Shown piece after piece: positions 22,707 through 35,936 of a DNA stretch of 64,000 nt. Every line of letters starts with the position of its first letter. Position 1 is the first letter of the stretch. Both the position numbers and the translations under genes were made by a program. The notes under the pieces are model-generated. The model ran no database searches. It saw only the letters and a list, made by a program, of their open reading frames with translations, and was not told the DNA's origin. Source of the DNA: Notospermus geniculatus (taxonomy: Eukaryota; Nemertea; Pilidiophora; Heteronemertea; Lineidae); assembly GCA_002633025.1 (NCBI GenBank), contig NMRB01000821.1, positions 87,633-151,632 of the forward strand, in the 5' to 3' direction.

Positions 22707-25028
22707 CACACACATCCAACTGCTTTAAACAAACTGAGACAATCACTTATACAGGAATACCAACGTCCGCATCCGTATCCACGTATCGTCCAACAGAACT
22801 GCTCAGCATCCCCCATCACCGCCTTCCCTATATACACCCCTCGTGTCGTCACAACATACCATATACGGCTGACATTTGAAGACTGACGCGCGTGGGTTGG
22901 GTCTCCAAAAGAAACTAAAGATAATAATACACCAGCTTAAAGTGAACAATTGTTAGCGGTGTGGCTTTCCTTAGTAGCCTCAGCAACGCGATGCTGACAT
23001 TTACCTACCTAAAGCAATCACTATGTCCATTTTCCATACAGCGGAAATGTAAACATGCTATTGCAGTCACAGTAGGATATACACTTTGTATATGTTGGCG
23101 TTGAGGACACCTTCGGGACGGGAGAGGCGTCCCAACTACAGATCATTGACTAAATAGAATTTGGACTGGCATTCTTTTTGATATACAAAACAGGCGTGAC
23201 AGGGGCGTCTTTTGAACTGGTAGAGGTGGCCATCGTTTTCACCCGTGCGACGAGTGGGACAGGAAAAGTGTCCCCGTTTTGACCAGTCTGACGTTTTTGA
23301 AAATTGACACTGATACACCAAAATCGCAGTTATAAGTCACTGAGACCTGGCTTTGCCACTGGGATCCAGCCCCTCCTACATTGCCATCATCAAAACCGTC
23401 AGTGTCGGGACTTCGATTCGAAGATATCAACAGCCTCTGTGGTCAGCAGTGCCGACCACCACCAACAGGAGAAGCTGGACCCAGCAATGCCAGGCCTCTC
23501 TATCTTACAATTAACAAATGCGATTGTAGACGAAGAAGTCATTTCGACCTCCTAATGAACCTTAATACTTGACAATCACTTCGATGACGATGCACCCTGG
23601 CGGACATTCTAATCATCAGGTTGTAACAAACATACCGGCTTGTTGGGCCTTTAAGACTGCTTCAAATACAAGTTACTGCCGAATGTTCGAGTGTCTTGGG
23701 AAGAAATGTAAAGAGGATAAAGGAGAAGTGGGATCAGCGTTTGAAGACAGTGGTATCGGCTTAAGAGGGGCACGTTCCCTAGAAGTTGATGGCTTTAGAC
23801 GTAATGCCACTTCCTTTTCGTAATACATGTATTCGGAAAATGGGTTGGGTGATTTGACGAACCAGGGCGGCGTGGTCCTGGCATGGACTCGATTCTTATC
23901 TTGGCGTTTACTTGAAGAAATTGCTTGACACTGCGAAGACGCCGAAAAATATGGGCAAAATTCCCTGATTAGGTAGGTGTATGTGGCAGTCCATCAGTGT
24001 CCACGATGCTTAACTGGATGCATGAGGGGTTAAGGTACGCTATGATCCTTTTTCGGATACTGCCATTGCCACTTGGTGCGAATGCCACATTACTTTCAGC
24101 ATGTTGCTCAATTCGGTTTCATCATAAGCTGGGCATCAATGATGACTGTAGGTATGACGCCTGTACATCAAAATGTATTGCGATCTACTGTCAACTTTTG
24201 CGAGAGACAATCAGCTGCGCCACTGACACAGGTAATCCCAACTTGGCGTTTTTTGGCTATCTTTGAAGAGATCGTACAAAATTACAACGAAAAGGTGGTA
24301 ACGCGGGCAACACATATATGAATGGGCAACAATGAACGCCTACACTCTTGATTCCATCGAAAGACGACGCCCAATAACCGTACGGAAGAAATCAATGGAA
24401 CACACGAAGAATGTGGTGCTTATCCAAACCCTCACGCTTTTTAAAGACGCCTTCGGCTTTATCTTGTCTTCGTGATGAGAGGGCAGGTGCATAATTGGAA
24501 AAAGGGCTCATCGTGTTGATTTGAATGGCCACGCCGTTCGTGCTAAGAAAGAAATTCCATTGCCGCTTCGGAAGAGTTTATTGTCGAACGCCTTAATTTC
24601 GCCTCCTAACCCATTATTCTCCATAGCTTTTTGCCAGTGTAGGTAGGCCTTTCGGCTTTCTTCATTTTAGTGATGCCAAGAATTCGCCCAGCTGTTGAAC
24701 GCCTAGGTTCGCTTCCAATTCTCCGCTTGGCATTTTCCCCAGTATAGGCATTTCGAATTTCTTTATCTTATAAATGCAAAGAAATCTCCCAGCCAACTAA
24801 ATACCACTTGTTCAAGATACATCTCCCTCCCGCACATGTTGGTGGCACATAACGCCTTTGTTTTCGCTGGAAATGTATTTTCCGAAAATTCTATTGCGGG
24901 TCCGCCCCTTTTCATGATAAAACTCAGTGAAAAAGGTTTTAAAAATATGTCGACATTTTAAGTCGCATATGCCTGCAGGTTTGTTCACCCGTCAGCCGAC
25001 TGTATTTGTTCTCCATCTGCCACAATAA
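22707..25028. other. Region without recognised gene
   Basis: Apart from the dispersed repeat at 23340-23520, I see no convincing exon. Short frames at 23569-23823 and 23997-24266 have no domain and no matching splice signals. Confidence 0.45.
23340..23520. repeat. Dispersed repeat (pairs with 51425-51590)
   Basis: CAGTGTCGGGACTTCGATTC, GAAGATATCAACAGC and GAGAAGCTGGACCCAGCAAT occur here and, with differences, near 51485-51560 in the last intron of the channel gene. Confidence 0.7.
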
Positions 25029-25354
25029 GGGCGGCTTTCCATTGGAGCATTCCGTGCGGGTGTTCCCATTAACGCGTTTCGGCAATCGCGAGACAAGCGC
25101 GAGAGGATCGACTTCTTTTTCTCGCGAGAAAAAAAGTCGATTTCGAATCGACTTTTTTCAACTCGCTGAATTGAGCCATGTTGAAAGTATATACGCGGCC
25201 ACAAATCGTCAGGGGAACACGACAGCAATACCAATTCGGCGCCAAATCATCTGTGTCGTAACACTTGAATGGAAAAGGCCACTGAAATTGCACGCGTCTC
25301 GCTAGCTTCCGCGCGTGAACTCGCGCACGGAAACGCTCCAATGGAAAACCGCCC
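25029..25354. mobile_element. Fold-back element, 326 bases
   Basis: GGGCGGCTTTCCATTGGAGC at the left pairs with GCTCCAATGGAAAACCGCCC at the right; GCACGGAA continues it. An inner hairpin AAAAAGTCGATTTCGAATCG lies near 25132. Confidence 0.75.
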
Positions 25355-25454
25355 AAGACTGGTTCCCGTCTTTGCCGTTCCACTCACGCCACAGGAACAG
25401 ACAGTAGCGCCGCGGTAGTGGAGCGCCAAAGACGCGAACTAGTCTACTGCCACT

Positions 25455-25612
25455 GTAACATCTGCCAGTGTTCCCCTTCTATTGTCTGACGAAATAAGCA
25501 GCGACTTGGCAATTTAGTGGACACACAGAGAAACATGTCGGTCTATCTGCCAGTGTTTCCCAAACAATAAGGGACACACACTCACCCAGAGAAACACTGG
25601 CAGATATAACAC
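25455..25612 (-). repeat. Inverted remnant of the 21-22 kb duplicated sequence
   Basis: AACATCTGCCAGTGTTCCCC, TTGTCTGACGAAATAAGCAG and AGAGAAACACTGGCAGATAT match parts of 20980-21540 in the opposite direction. Confidence 0.65.
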
Positions 25613-28136
25613 CTCAACTAGCCAATCCAGCAATGAGTGAACTGGATTTACGGCTCGTAAAATTACCGTGACAGTAATTTAATGCCCCAATGTTTTAGCG
25701 TATCGAGTCGGATGATGACGACGTAGATGTGAATGAACGCTCAGATTACCTCTTACATCGTTTAAGTTCCATCACAGTCACCCATTGATTCAAACAGATG
25801 TAAACGACACCGAATCTATATCGATCCTTAAAAATATACAATAATATCTTCCAAGGATTCCTCCTTGACGCTGCCTCCTTGTAGTGCATCATCGGCTTGC
25901 ACCTTTTGTCCTTCCTGAACTGTCAACAGTACTGACAAGACCTTTTTAAGGCCGTAGGTACAGGATACACGCAAATCTACTTTCCCTTAGCTACGTATTG
26001 GATCACTACGAGGTGAATCATTTATAAAAGGGTGTTCCTAGATCTTTTGTTTTCTGATTTCCTCTGTCGTCAGGGCATGAATTACAACCATTTTTCCAGG
26101 ACTGAGTGCTGTGCCTGGGGCGTCGTGTCTCCCAAATTTTAAGCAGTTGTATGTGGGTATGTAGATAACAGGAGCATGAGAAATTTTAGGCCTAGGCTTT
26201 GAGGCTATGTGCGCTTGTCCAATGAAAAGTCGGTTAAAGTAATAAGTGATGTGATGACACGCGAAGAGTATGTGTGTATTTTGAAGTAGAAGGACCGTAT
26301 ACATTGCCTTTCTATGGTGAAATATGTAAGAGATTGAGAAAACACAGTAGGCATGGTTAGAGACTACCGCCCAGCGATTTTTAAGTGGCGGCGTTGGCAG
26401 CACAAAGCTAATATCTGGCCTGTGATTGGCTGATTTTGGTGTCATACCGAAATGGAAATGGTATGTAGACTGGTGGTCGCCATGTTGTCACGTGAGTGGT
26501 AGAGTTGCGCAACTTATTCCATCGAGGGTTCAACCCGAGCAACGAATCAGGTCAAATATGACGTCAAAAGAGCAGACCCGAGGAATTTATGGAGTTCGGG
26601 TGCGACTCGACAGGACGGAGTTGAACCTCGGGTTCCAGTCGAACTCGGCAAAGACGGGAACCAGTCTAAAGGGTATGACATCTCGCCTGTGATTGGCCGC
26701 CTACACACACGCGTGGAAAGTAGTGCATTCGTGCACAAAACGTTGACATATATTAAACCATTCAGGTGTGCAAAGACATTTGTCATTTGCGTTGTCGACG
26801 TAGACATGTAAATACAATTATGAAACCATGAAAAAGATAAAATCTATTACAATTTTTCTATAATTGAGAATGAATTAATCAATGCGAATTTCAGGTACAT
26901 GTAGCAATTAATTCAATGTAAGTAATGTAATTGCTTCATCAATTTTACAAATCATTGTAACACTTTGTTTTTCATCCTCGAGTCGTATCTACATGTCGGT
27001 TCAGTAGAATGAGTCAACAAACAAAAAACCTTGATTTCTTTTAGACGTATCTTTACAAATAAGGAATAAGGCTATTAATGGTTTGATTTTCTTTTATACC
27101 GGCTGAGACACAACTGACGTGTGTCCCTGTTAATAGCGTCAGTACACGATTCTCCTTCACCGCGGGCCTGCAGCATCAGATGGTCGCTTGACATTAACTT
27201 TTTATGCCTGTACCATTAATAGATCGGTCGTAGAGAAATAGAACGACCAGGCCTAATATACCGCATCGAATCGACTTCTTCGTTGTCAAGCAACCAAAGC
27301 GAAGCAACTCCGTGGAGCTGCATCGTTAATGCCGGGGTTCATCCCTGGTCTCCAATGATAACATGCAGTTTCGGCACCCGTTAACCTACCGACGGCTTCG
27401 GAAACATGGGTCCTGATCTGTCATCCCCCAATGGCAGCCTTTTACAGTTGTAGGGAACCTATCCCTCGATCCAGGCCCTCGATTTAGATATTCCAGATGG
27501 TGCCCTGGGTATTTGAATGGTAAACCTGTATATTGACTGTGCTGCCATCAACTGAAAATGAATTCAACAGGACGAGCCGTTCTCCACGAAATATTCGGAA
27601 ACTAATTTCAAGATGGCTGCCGTGGTGGCCATATTGAAAATCGTAGAGCACCCATTTTCGAAAGGAAACTTCCTCTACTCACAACCAACAACGCAAAACC
27701 GAAAACGAACTTACTAGTATACAATAGGACAATGGACTATCACCAATCATCGTGTTACTGTACCAAAAATGAATAAAACAGATAAAGTTGCATTCAAAGT
27801 GGTTAATAGTCCAGGATCTATTATAACAATCAGAACACTACCAGGCTAATCTTCGCAATTGGTACCAACCGCGTGCGTGGTATATGATACACTATTATAT
27901 TTCTAAATCTAGGAAAAAGGGCTTTGAAATGTCATGCGAATTTTCTGAGAAATCCCAGCNGAGAACGATTTTCACCTGCTTTAAATACGTACGGCTCTGA
28001 TGACGAGCAAAAATAAACAGATGGGCTGCGCAGAAGTGCATCAAAACCAACTCGCGTCGATAAATGCAAATAAAAGGTGCATTTTAAAAAGCAGATTTTC
28101 AGTCTGTTAACCTGTCATGTCCAAATGGATACGACC
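25613..28136. other. Region without recognised gene
   Basis: There is a partly self-complementary stretch around 26520-26665 (GGTTCAACCCGAG and AACCTCGGGTTC words) and one undetermined base at 27960. No exon is supported. Confidence 0.45.
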
Positions 28137-28229
28137 ATGAAGGTAGAAACGTTTGTTGTTAACGTCAGTCTGGCATTGTTCATTCAGACATCAAATAAGT
28201 GCTGCGGACGACTGGTCGATGAATCGCAT
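28137..28229 (+). CDS. Weak candidate secretory first exon
   Basis: ATG at 28137 opens 31 codons. MKVETFVVNVSLALFIQTSNK resembles a short signal sequence and is followed by CCGRLVDESH and CAT|GTAAGG at phase 0. The flanking tandem repeats and the absence of a recognisable next exon keep this tentative. Confidence 0.22.
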
Positions 28230-28365
28230 GTAAGGATAACATGTTGAAATACTAACAGTAAGGATACTTTCAGCTTCGGAAATGAAGGTACGGCGAAAAA
28301 AATAGAAAGTGACGGTCGTAGGACAGCGACGACCGTAAGAATAGTTTTCGATCACAGGTGTGGGA

Positions 28366-29400
28366 CTTCAACAAGGAATTCCATAGACTTCGACGATTAG
28401 ATAAGGATACTCCCACTTAATATCTGTGCCATTTTTGAACTCGGAAAAAAATGACTAAATCCTAAGTTGAAGATAATGGGGTGGGGGTATGGCCAGAAAC
28501 AGTAATATCCTGTCCACTTACTTGTCCCACTACCGAGTCTGGCAAAGAATGACAGCGTGCGATATCTTCAACTTACAATTTGGTCATTTTTTCCGAGTTC
28601 AGGAATGGGACAGGTACATAAGTGGGAGTTTAGAGTAGTTCTTCACAAGAAATTCCATTGACTTCGATGATAGGTGACCGTATTAAGGAGAGTTCTTCAA
28701 GGAATTCCATTGTCTTCGATGATAGGTGACTGTAAGGATAGTTCTTCAACAAGGAATTCGATTGATTTCGACGATTAGGTGACCGTAAGGAGAGTTCTTC
28801 TTCAAGGAATTCCATTGATTTCCATGATAAGTGACTGTAAGGAGAGTTCTTCAACAAGGAACTCCTTTCATTGACTTCGCCGATTAGGCTAGGTGACTGT
28901 AAGGAGAGTTCTTCGATAAGGATTTCCATTGATTTCGACGATTAGGTGACTGTGACGAGAGTTATTCAAGGAATTCCATTGACTTCCATGATAAGTGACT
29001 GTAAGGATAGTTCTTCAACAAAGAATTCCATTGATTTCAACGATTAGGTGACTGTGAGGAGAGTTATTCAAGGAATTCCAGTGACTTCCATGATAAGTGA
29101 CTGTGAGGATAGTTCTTCAACAAGAAATTGAATTCCATTGGTTTCGACGATTAGGTAACCGTAAGGATAGTTCTTCAACAAGGAATTCCATTGACTTCGC
29201 CGATTAGGTGACTGTAAGGAGAGTTCTTCAAGAAGGAATCCCATAGACCTTGACGATAGGTGACCGTAAGGAGAGTTCTTCAAGGAATTCCATTGACTTC
29301 CATGATAAGTAACTGTAAGGATAGGAATTCCATAGACCGTGACGATAGGTGACTGCAAGGAATAGTTCTTCAACAAGGAATGCCATTGACTTCGATAAGC
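28366..29400. repeat. Minisatellite, about 50-base unit, with GAATTC in most units
   Basis: Imperfect units (AAGGAATTCCATTGACTTCG, then AGGTGACTGTAAGGA and GAGTTCTTCA) repeat about sixteen times from 28629. An isolated unit at 28366-28409 lies beyond the inserted element 28410-28628, showing that the array once extended further left. Confidence 0.88.
28410..28628. mobile_element. Fold-back element inserted in the minisatellite, 219 bases
   Basis: CTCCCACTTA and its complement, TAAGTGGGAG, form the ends. TGAACTCGGAAAAAAATGAC and CTAAGTTGAAGATA pair inward with the right half. It splits the minisatellite between 28409 and 28629. Confidence 0.8.
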
Positions 29401-31637
29401 GGTGGTAGACTGCAATATCTTTGTTACGTAGAGACGATATGTGGTGGATTTGACTACATAAGTATCAGCAGAAAGACCTTGATTCAGTATGTTAACAAAC
29501 TGCAGTGCGTCAGCTGTTCTCCAGTACATTTTGATGATAATTATATCTCAGTTGTAGGCCCGAAACAGCACATTTTGTGGATACATGTTTACACGTACAT
29601 GTATATAAATATCTGTTGTGAATTTTGAAGTGACGATGTAGACTTTTAGAATGTATATGTTGGTAAACAACGTANNNNNNNNNNNNNNNNNNNNNNNNNN
29701 NNNNNNNNNNNNNNNNNNNNNNNNNNNNNNNNNNNNNNNNNNNNNNNNNNNNNNNNNNNNNNNNNNNNNNNNNNNNNNNNNNNNNNNNNNNNNNNNNNNN
29801 NNNNNNNNNNNNNNNNNNNNNNNNNNNNNNNNNNNNNNNNNNNNNNNNNNNNNNNNNNNNNNNNNNNNNNNNNNNNNNNNNNNNNNNNNNNNNNNNNNNN
29901 NNNNNNNNNNNNNNNNNNNNNNNNNNNNNNNNNNNNNNNNNNNNNNNNNNNNNNNNNNNNNNNNNNNNNNNNNNNNNNNNNNNNNNNNNNNNNNNNNNNN
30001 NNNNNNNNNNNNNNNNNNNNNNNNNNNNNNNNNNNNNNNNNNNNNNNNNNNNNNNNNNNNNNNNNNNNNNNNNNNNNNNNNNNNNNNNNNNNNTCGGACC
30101 TCGCCCAGGTAAGGGGTACCAAACTGGCAAAGATGGTAAATTTGATTGATATGCTTATGGCGCTGATCTCGAACTGCAGCCCATAACAAGAGGTCTTTGA
30201 ATGAACAGGCGAACTGCTACGTAAACCTAACCATAGATCTTAGAATGAAAAAAGCGTCGGTAAGGTGTAATAGTTAAGCAAGCTTTCGGCCAGGAAATCC
30301 GCTATGAACTCAACACAGTTACGGCACAAGGACTCAGAATCTAGATATGTCCTTGCAATCGTAAATCGTGGACCTCTCCGACGACAAACACCAACTTCAG
30401 GAATTCAACAAAAAATTATTTTTTACACGCCTTACGGACAAGATGTCACCACATAAATATCGCACAGATGTCGCGCGCGGATGTTGCAATTGTCCTGACC
30501 CTGCGGACACTGCGCATGCCTCATCGACCCGAAACATTGTTCGCCGTTGACCAACTAATGGTAGCTACAGCATCTGTCAATGGAGCTGACTCATTGCATT
30601 CAATCCTGATGGTAGATGACAGCCAGCGGACACCCTTTTGCCGACACCCTGTTTGAGTAATAGAAGAGATGAGATTAACTCCGGTGAGCTAAGCTTTCTC
30701 ACTTCGAAATCTTTCCGGATTCCGACCAAGTTAGGCCTACACCTCGATCGTCCTGCATCGTGAAGTTTTCGTTTGTCCAGCCTCGCTTGTTGCCAAGGAT
30801 TCATCAGGAACTGTGGTCAATCCATCCGGAGCGCGATCCTCCAAATCACGGCTGATCAGAACATCAATAGACTGGACTTCGTACGTATGGTATTTGAAAA
30901 ATTCAGTCGGCCAGATGCATATGAGAGCCTGTGTTCAACATATATGGATTGTGAAGGATTGGAATGAGTTGTACGTTTAAATTCGTCGCAGTGGAACAGG
31001 ACAAGTGTCCAAGTGCTTCCCCGTAAGGGACGGGTGATTTCAGCAGCTACATCATTGGATAAACAGCTTCACCATCATTCAGAGGGAGGCCTATCTGACA
31101 AAGCAATGCAAGCGATAACTCAATCCAGGACATTTCTTTTGACATTTTGAATGTACATACAACCGGGCAGTGTACTTGTGACTTTCAATTATCGTCCAAT
31201 CAAGACGACTTCACCAGTTTCTGCGAGCCTACGATTGCCAATGAGCCAATCAGCGTGTTTGTTGTTCAAGGAGATCCTATAACGGTCATATTACGATTGT
31301 GACAGTGAGTGACAGTGAGGTACATGTATAGTGTGGTATTCTCTGCAATATTAGGCTCCGCGTTGTGGATCTACTGCATCGGTTTGACGTAATTTGACAG
31401 ATGCTTCCCGAAGACAATTTCGGTTTGATTCATTTGGCTGATGTCGTAATTCCGTTTCCCTGCAGAGGACTGGGAGTACACATGTCACGCGCTGATGTCC
31501 AACGATTATTTTCATACACTTTTGTAGTCTTATGACTGTGTAGGCTTTGCTACTTTACTCAACAGGCGTTGTCTTGAAACACCTGTTTGCTTAAACACCG
31601 ATGCAGAAGCAATCATTTTGGCTGTCGAAAGTGAAAA
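29401..31637. other. Assembly gap and flanking sequence without recognised gene
   Basis: Bases 29675-30093 are undetermined. No exon with a domain or good splice pair was found on either side. Open frames across the gap are artefacts. Confidence 0.6.
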
Positions 31638-31823
31638 ATGAGTACCGAGGCTCCAACAGTGAAAAACAATGAGGTTATGTCCTGTATCAAGTCGCTCGAA
31701 ACAAGTATAGAGCGTTACACTGAGGCCCTCAATAAGGTAGCCCTGAGGGCAGGAAAACTCGAGAAATCAAAGCAACTTTTCCGGTCACAGAGCTCTGCTC
31801 AAGACCTTCGGGATGAGGAACAG
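31638..31823 (+). CDS. Candidate first coding exon, coiled coil
   Basis: ATG at 31638 (context AAAAATGA) opens 62 codons ending DLRDEEQ, then CAG|GTAAGA, a strong phase-0 donor. The peptide is charged and helical with hydrophobic spacing (SLETSIERYTEALNKVALRA), so it probably forms a coiled coil. It is on the same strand as the channel gene, 7.2 kb upstream of its modelled start, and shares the phase-0 rule of all channel introns. It may be the real N-terminus of the channel or belong to another gene. No family is recognised. Confidence 0.45.
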
Positions 31824-33250
31824 GTAAGATTACTTTCAGAAATACGTAGGCCCTGGAGGTGATGGTCAGTTTGGAGACGCAGTGGATCTGCTTTCCCATC
31901 GTCGTGCACAGCAAAGCAGTATTTTACTGTCATGGTGCGCGCCTTATTCAAAAGTTTTTTTTCAAAACCTGATGTCTATAGGCCTACCGTTTGTTCACCT
32001 AGTAACGTCCGATGAGAAATCTCCATGATTTCCGTGGCATGAATGGCGAAAAACTCGCACAGCCTCAGCAGCAGCGCTGTACCTCTGAAGAAAAATGAGA
32101 CTAAAGTTGTCTATATGGCAACATTTTCCCAACGTTTCTGAGCAACACGATCTTTTGACCCTTTACACTGGTGAACGTTTGAACAACATGCTGGAAAACT
32201 CCTTTCCCCTGTACACACTAGACAACATCCAACAAGGCGTTGTTACTCTGAATGTTGGAAAAATGTGAAGCATGTTGCCAGTGTAGCCTGCACGCGCAAC
32301 TTACGAAAAGACAAGATGAAACGCCGTGCACACGCATGCACGACGCAGTCATTGCAAATCTACATGTACATGTAGGCCTATTTCTCGTTTCATAGTAGTC
32401 GTAGTTTGTAAAACCCAACGAATTCATTCGATAGTGGAATCTATATCACATTCAGAGACCTAGGCCTACCTCAGCTTGCGTCCATGTGCATACTTTAGTG
32501 CACAACCTTTATACAGTACAATAGGATCGATACCACACATATAATAGGCGTAGTGCAGCAGCTAGGCGTTGTCGATTGCAAGCTGCAGGCAGCCTCACAT
32601 TTCAAACAAAACACTGCATCCGAGTCGCAGTGACTTTGCGAGTGCAGGGCCTGTCCACAACATGATGATTAGGCCATTATAGGCTTGGTGACTAAGTGGC
32701 GACTCACAGTTTCTTTGAAGAACATTGACAAAGAATAAGGGATGGGCTAGTTGAGTCCTTATCAACGATATCTTTCGTGCGCAAATGTGTTGAAAAGTTG
32801 TAAATATTCGATGACGTGGATCGCCCTTATTTGTACACTGACATGTATACCGAAATGTACATTAATTTAACCACCATGGCCACCTGTATGCCGGTATTTT
32901 ATTTGCGGAAAATCCAGTTAAAATTAACGGTATAATGTCGGAACAATCAGCGGCTATCAATTTTTCAGCGAATAACCCTTAATGGAATAGATTTATTAGC
33001 CAGTCAGCTCGCATATTAAGTATGTGTGGTTGAAACGAGCACGCATGATTGCTCAGTCAAATACACTGTAATATAGCCATTTCAAATTGTCATAATATAG
33101 TATAGAAATGATTGGATGAGTGGCAATGACTTCTATTGAAGGGGTAATGAAAATCAAGCGCTTGATTCCATCAATAGATTTGGTGCAGTAGTTGATACCG
33201 TCATGATCGCTCGTTTACGAGTGACAGCCACACTGATTCAATAACAGTAG

Positions 33251-34035
33251 ATTGGGGCAGTTGGCACAAACATGAACGATTTCTATACCAGTGAGAATTC
33301 ACTGAAAAGGTGCAGTCGGCACAAAAAAAAGACTTCTATAGGAGCAGTAAGAATTCATTGAAAAGGTGCAGTCGGCACAAAAGAAAGACTTCTATGAGAG
33401 TAAGAATTCATTGAAAAGGTGCAGTCGGCACAAAAGAAAGACTTCTATATAGGAGTAAGAATTCATTGAGGTGCAGTCGGCACAAAAGAAAGACTTCTAA
33501 TAGGAGTAAGAATTCATTGAAAAGGTGCAGTCTGCAAAAAAGAAAGACTTCTATAGGAGCAGTAAGAATTCATTGAAAAGGTGCAGTTGGCACAAAAGAA
33601 TGAGTTCTTGGGTGAGAATTCACTTAAATGGTGCAGTTGGCACAAAATAAAGACTTATCTGTAGGAGTAAGAATTCATTGAAGAAGTGCAGTTGGCACAA
33701 AAGAATCTTTTATACGGGTGAAAAATTCATTGAAAAGGTGCAGTCGGCACACAAAAGAACAACTTCTATACGAGTGAGAATTCGTTGAAAAGGTGCAGTT
33801 GGCACAGAAGATCGACTTCTATACGAGTGCGAATTCATTCAAAAGGTGCAGTTGGCACACAAGAACGACTTCTATACGAGTGAGAACTCATTGAAAAAGT
33901 GCAGCTGGCACAAACATGAACGACTTTTATACGAGTGAGAATTACATAACATGTAATTGAAAAAGGTGCAGTTGGCATAAACGTGAACGACTTCAATACG
34001 ATTGAGAACTTACTGAAAAGGTGCAGTTGGTACAA
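33251..34035. repeat. Minisatellite, about 53-base unit, 15 copies
   Basis: Units contain AAGAATTCATTGAAAAGGTG, CAGT(C/T)GGCACAAAAG and GACTTCTAT. GGTGCAGT recurs about every 50-57 bases from 33308. Later units are more diverged. Most hold a GAATTC site. Confidence 0.9.
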
Positions 34036-34096
34036 ATAAGAAAGAATGTCAATGGAATTCTCTACAGATCTTTTGGAAGAATTACCAAGCGTCGAG

Positions 34097-34242
34097 CCCC
34101 GGTGTTGTTGTGGCTCGGGTCTCTGTCTAGCGGGTGGAAGGTCCCCGGTTCGAATCCCAACGTTGGCGTGATACTCTGGGCATGTCTCTTTCCTATACTC
34201 ACTCCACCCAGGTGTAGGCCTATAAATGAGTACCTTCACTCA
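34097..34242 (+). mobile_element. tRNA-derived SINE
   Basis: GTGGCTCGGGTCT (A-box-like) is followed by GGTTCGAATCC (perfect B box) at 34147-34157. The downstream body ends CTCCACCCAGGTGTAGGCCT and AAATGAGTACCTT. It starts directly after the minisatellite at 33251-34035. Confidence 0.75.
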
Positions 34243-34531
34243 GAAATGATCAGTGACAGATGTATATGACATTATCATGGACCAGCCGATTTTGTGTAAA
34301 TAGACCGACGGTACCATGAAACTCCACTGCACACATAATGTACATACAATGCACATATACCACCACAACTGCAGCTGTCAAGGAACAAATACGATATGTT
34401 TGCCCTCAGTATAAAGGTAAACAATTCCACATGTGACTAGTGATGCTCTACAGCGGAACTGATTGCAAAAGCCATCAACCGCCAGTGCCGCACAGTCAAA
34501 CAAAACATGTGAACTTCCTGTTTGTTTTCAA

Positions 34532-34678
34532 ATGGAAGACGGTACCCTGTGTCGTTTAGCTAATCCGTACCGCGGATATCAACCCAGGCGCACGGATTAC
34601 CACCCTGAAACGCTCTCAAAGAGCACATTCGTGAACATCCTTTTCGAGCCGACAGAAAAAGAAGAGAAGGGGCCGAGG
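34532..34678 (+). CDS. Candidate coding exon ending at a strong donor
   Basis: From ATG at 34532 the frame encodes MEDGTLCRLANPYRG, then LSKSTFVNILFEPTEKEEKGPR, followed by AGG|GTAAGTG at phase 0. The same frame is open further left and could start after the CACAG at 34491-34495, making it an internal phase-0 exon. It lies between the coiled-coil exon at 31.6 kb and channel exon 1 at 39.0 kb, on the same strand and in compatible phase. No domain is recognised. Confidence 0.35.
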
Positions 34679-35590
34679 GTAAGTGACGGGGTACCAATCG
34701 TTTGCCAAGGAATCAGCATCGTGTTCAAAGTCTGTGTAATAACCATTTAATTCTACAGCTGGACAATACGACCACTAAACTCCAGCCAGAACTGTTTGCC
34801 CTGAATTCGGCCCGACAAGCCATTTCCCAGTTCAACTCGGGGCTCTGAGTTACATCAGCCATGTTTGGCCCGATTTCCGAGTTGCCGGACATTCTGCGTG
34901 GAGGGTAATAGCTATTACGAGAAGAGCGGTCCTAACAATGTTCATGACAAAAAGTAACTAATTGATTTCAACGAAATGTTTTAGCTACAACCTTCATGCT
35001 CCCGTTCTGCGAAAGAATTGTTCATTTTGACAAATTACGATGGAGTTAATTAATTTGTAACAAATTGTCAAAATTTGAGTTTTCAAACAATTTTGCAGAC
35101 TTGGTATGCGACACATCAGTTTCCCACATAGTCTGTAACATACAGGCCTGATGCCTGCAGGTCCATACCGCTCGCCAGTTACTTCTTTGTTACTAGTATG
35201 TAGATTTGCACTATTCCCGCTCTTTGAGTAAACTCTGTTCGGCCATTTGTGACCAAAGCGGCGACAGAGCTGAACAATACCCGCAGTGCACACAAACGAT
35301 TTAGGGTCGGCACGTACACTGAAGATTGGTTATCGAAAACAGTATATCAGGGTGATCGGATTTAATCTGAATGTGAATGACTGGTCGTTTGACCAGGGCA
35401 CAAAGGAAAGTTCCATGGATTGCCACTAGGGAATGAGCTCAGCCATAGGTAGCCCCCCGCCTTAATTCCATTTAAATTCTCAGCTCTTTGTGGATGTGGG
35501 ACATACTGTTTACCCTACCCTCGGGGTCGAAGCAGAAATGCAGCCACCGCACAAGAAAAATGTGATTACGGTTCTTTGGTACCGACTTAC

Positions 35591-35651
35591 GGCCAGCCTG
35601 AATGATCAGTAAAACAATAATAAAAATCGAAGGTAATAGTTGCAATTTCAT
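35591..35651 (-). CDS. Candidate signal-peptide first exon, phase-1 donor
   Basis: The minus strand from ATG at 35651 encodes MKLQLLPSIFIIVLLIIQAG, a textbook signal peptide: a basic residue, about fourteen hydrophobic residues, then a small-residue cleavage region. It is followed directly by C|GTAAGTCGG, a near-perfect donor at phase 1. Secreted and receptor genes commonly end the signal exon at phase 1. The next exon must lie to the left and start at phase 1. The Ig exon at 3561 fits in strand and phase, which would need a 32-kb intron; I found no closer phase-1 exon. It may instead start an unrelated secreted protein. Confidence 0.45.
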
Positions 35652-35936
35652 CTTAAGCACGTACCTCAAATATGACGATCCTTGCCAAGAGATACTTAAA
35701 GTTGGCAAATGTCAGTTTAACTCCCTTATTGTCAAACTGTACTATGAAGGGGAGTGCAATATTTATGGGTAAACATTGCCATTTCGAAATCGTCACGTAC
35801 CTCAAACATGTCGATCTTTGTTCTTCTCACAAAGAAAAACAAGACCGTCTAATGAGCCGATAAAAACGTGGACATTTTTATCGGACGTCGGACCCGAAGG
35901 CTTTTAATATGGATCGGCAATGGATATGGGCGGTCC

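Noticed and set aside
28630-29529. Minus-strand frames with repeated LLKNYPYSHL
   Set aside because: They are translations of the 50-base minisatellite; the unit changes length and frame along the array.
29510-30189. Long frames across 29.5-30.2 kb
   Set aside because: They cross 419 undetermined bases, so the frames are not real.
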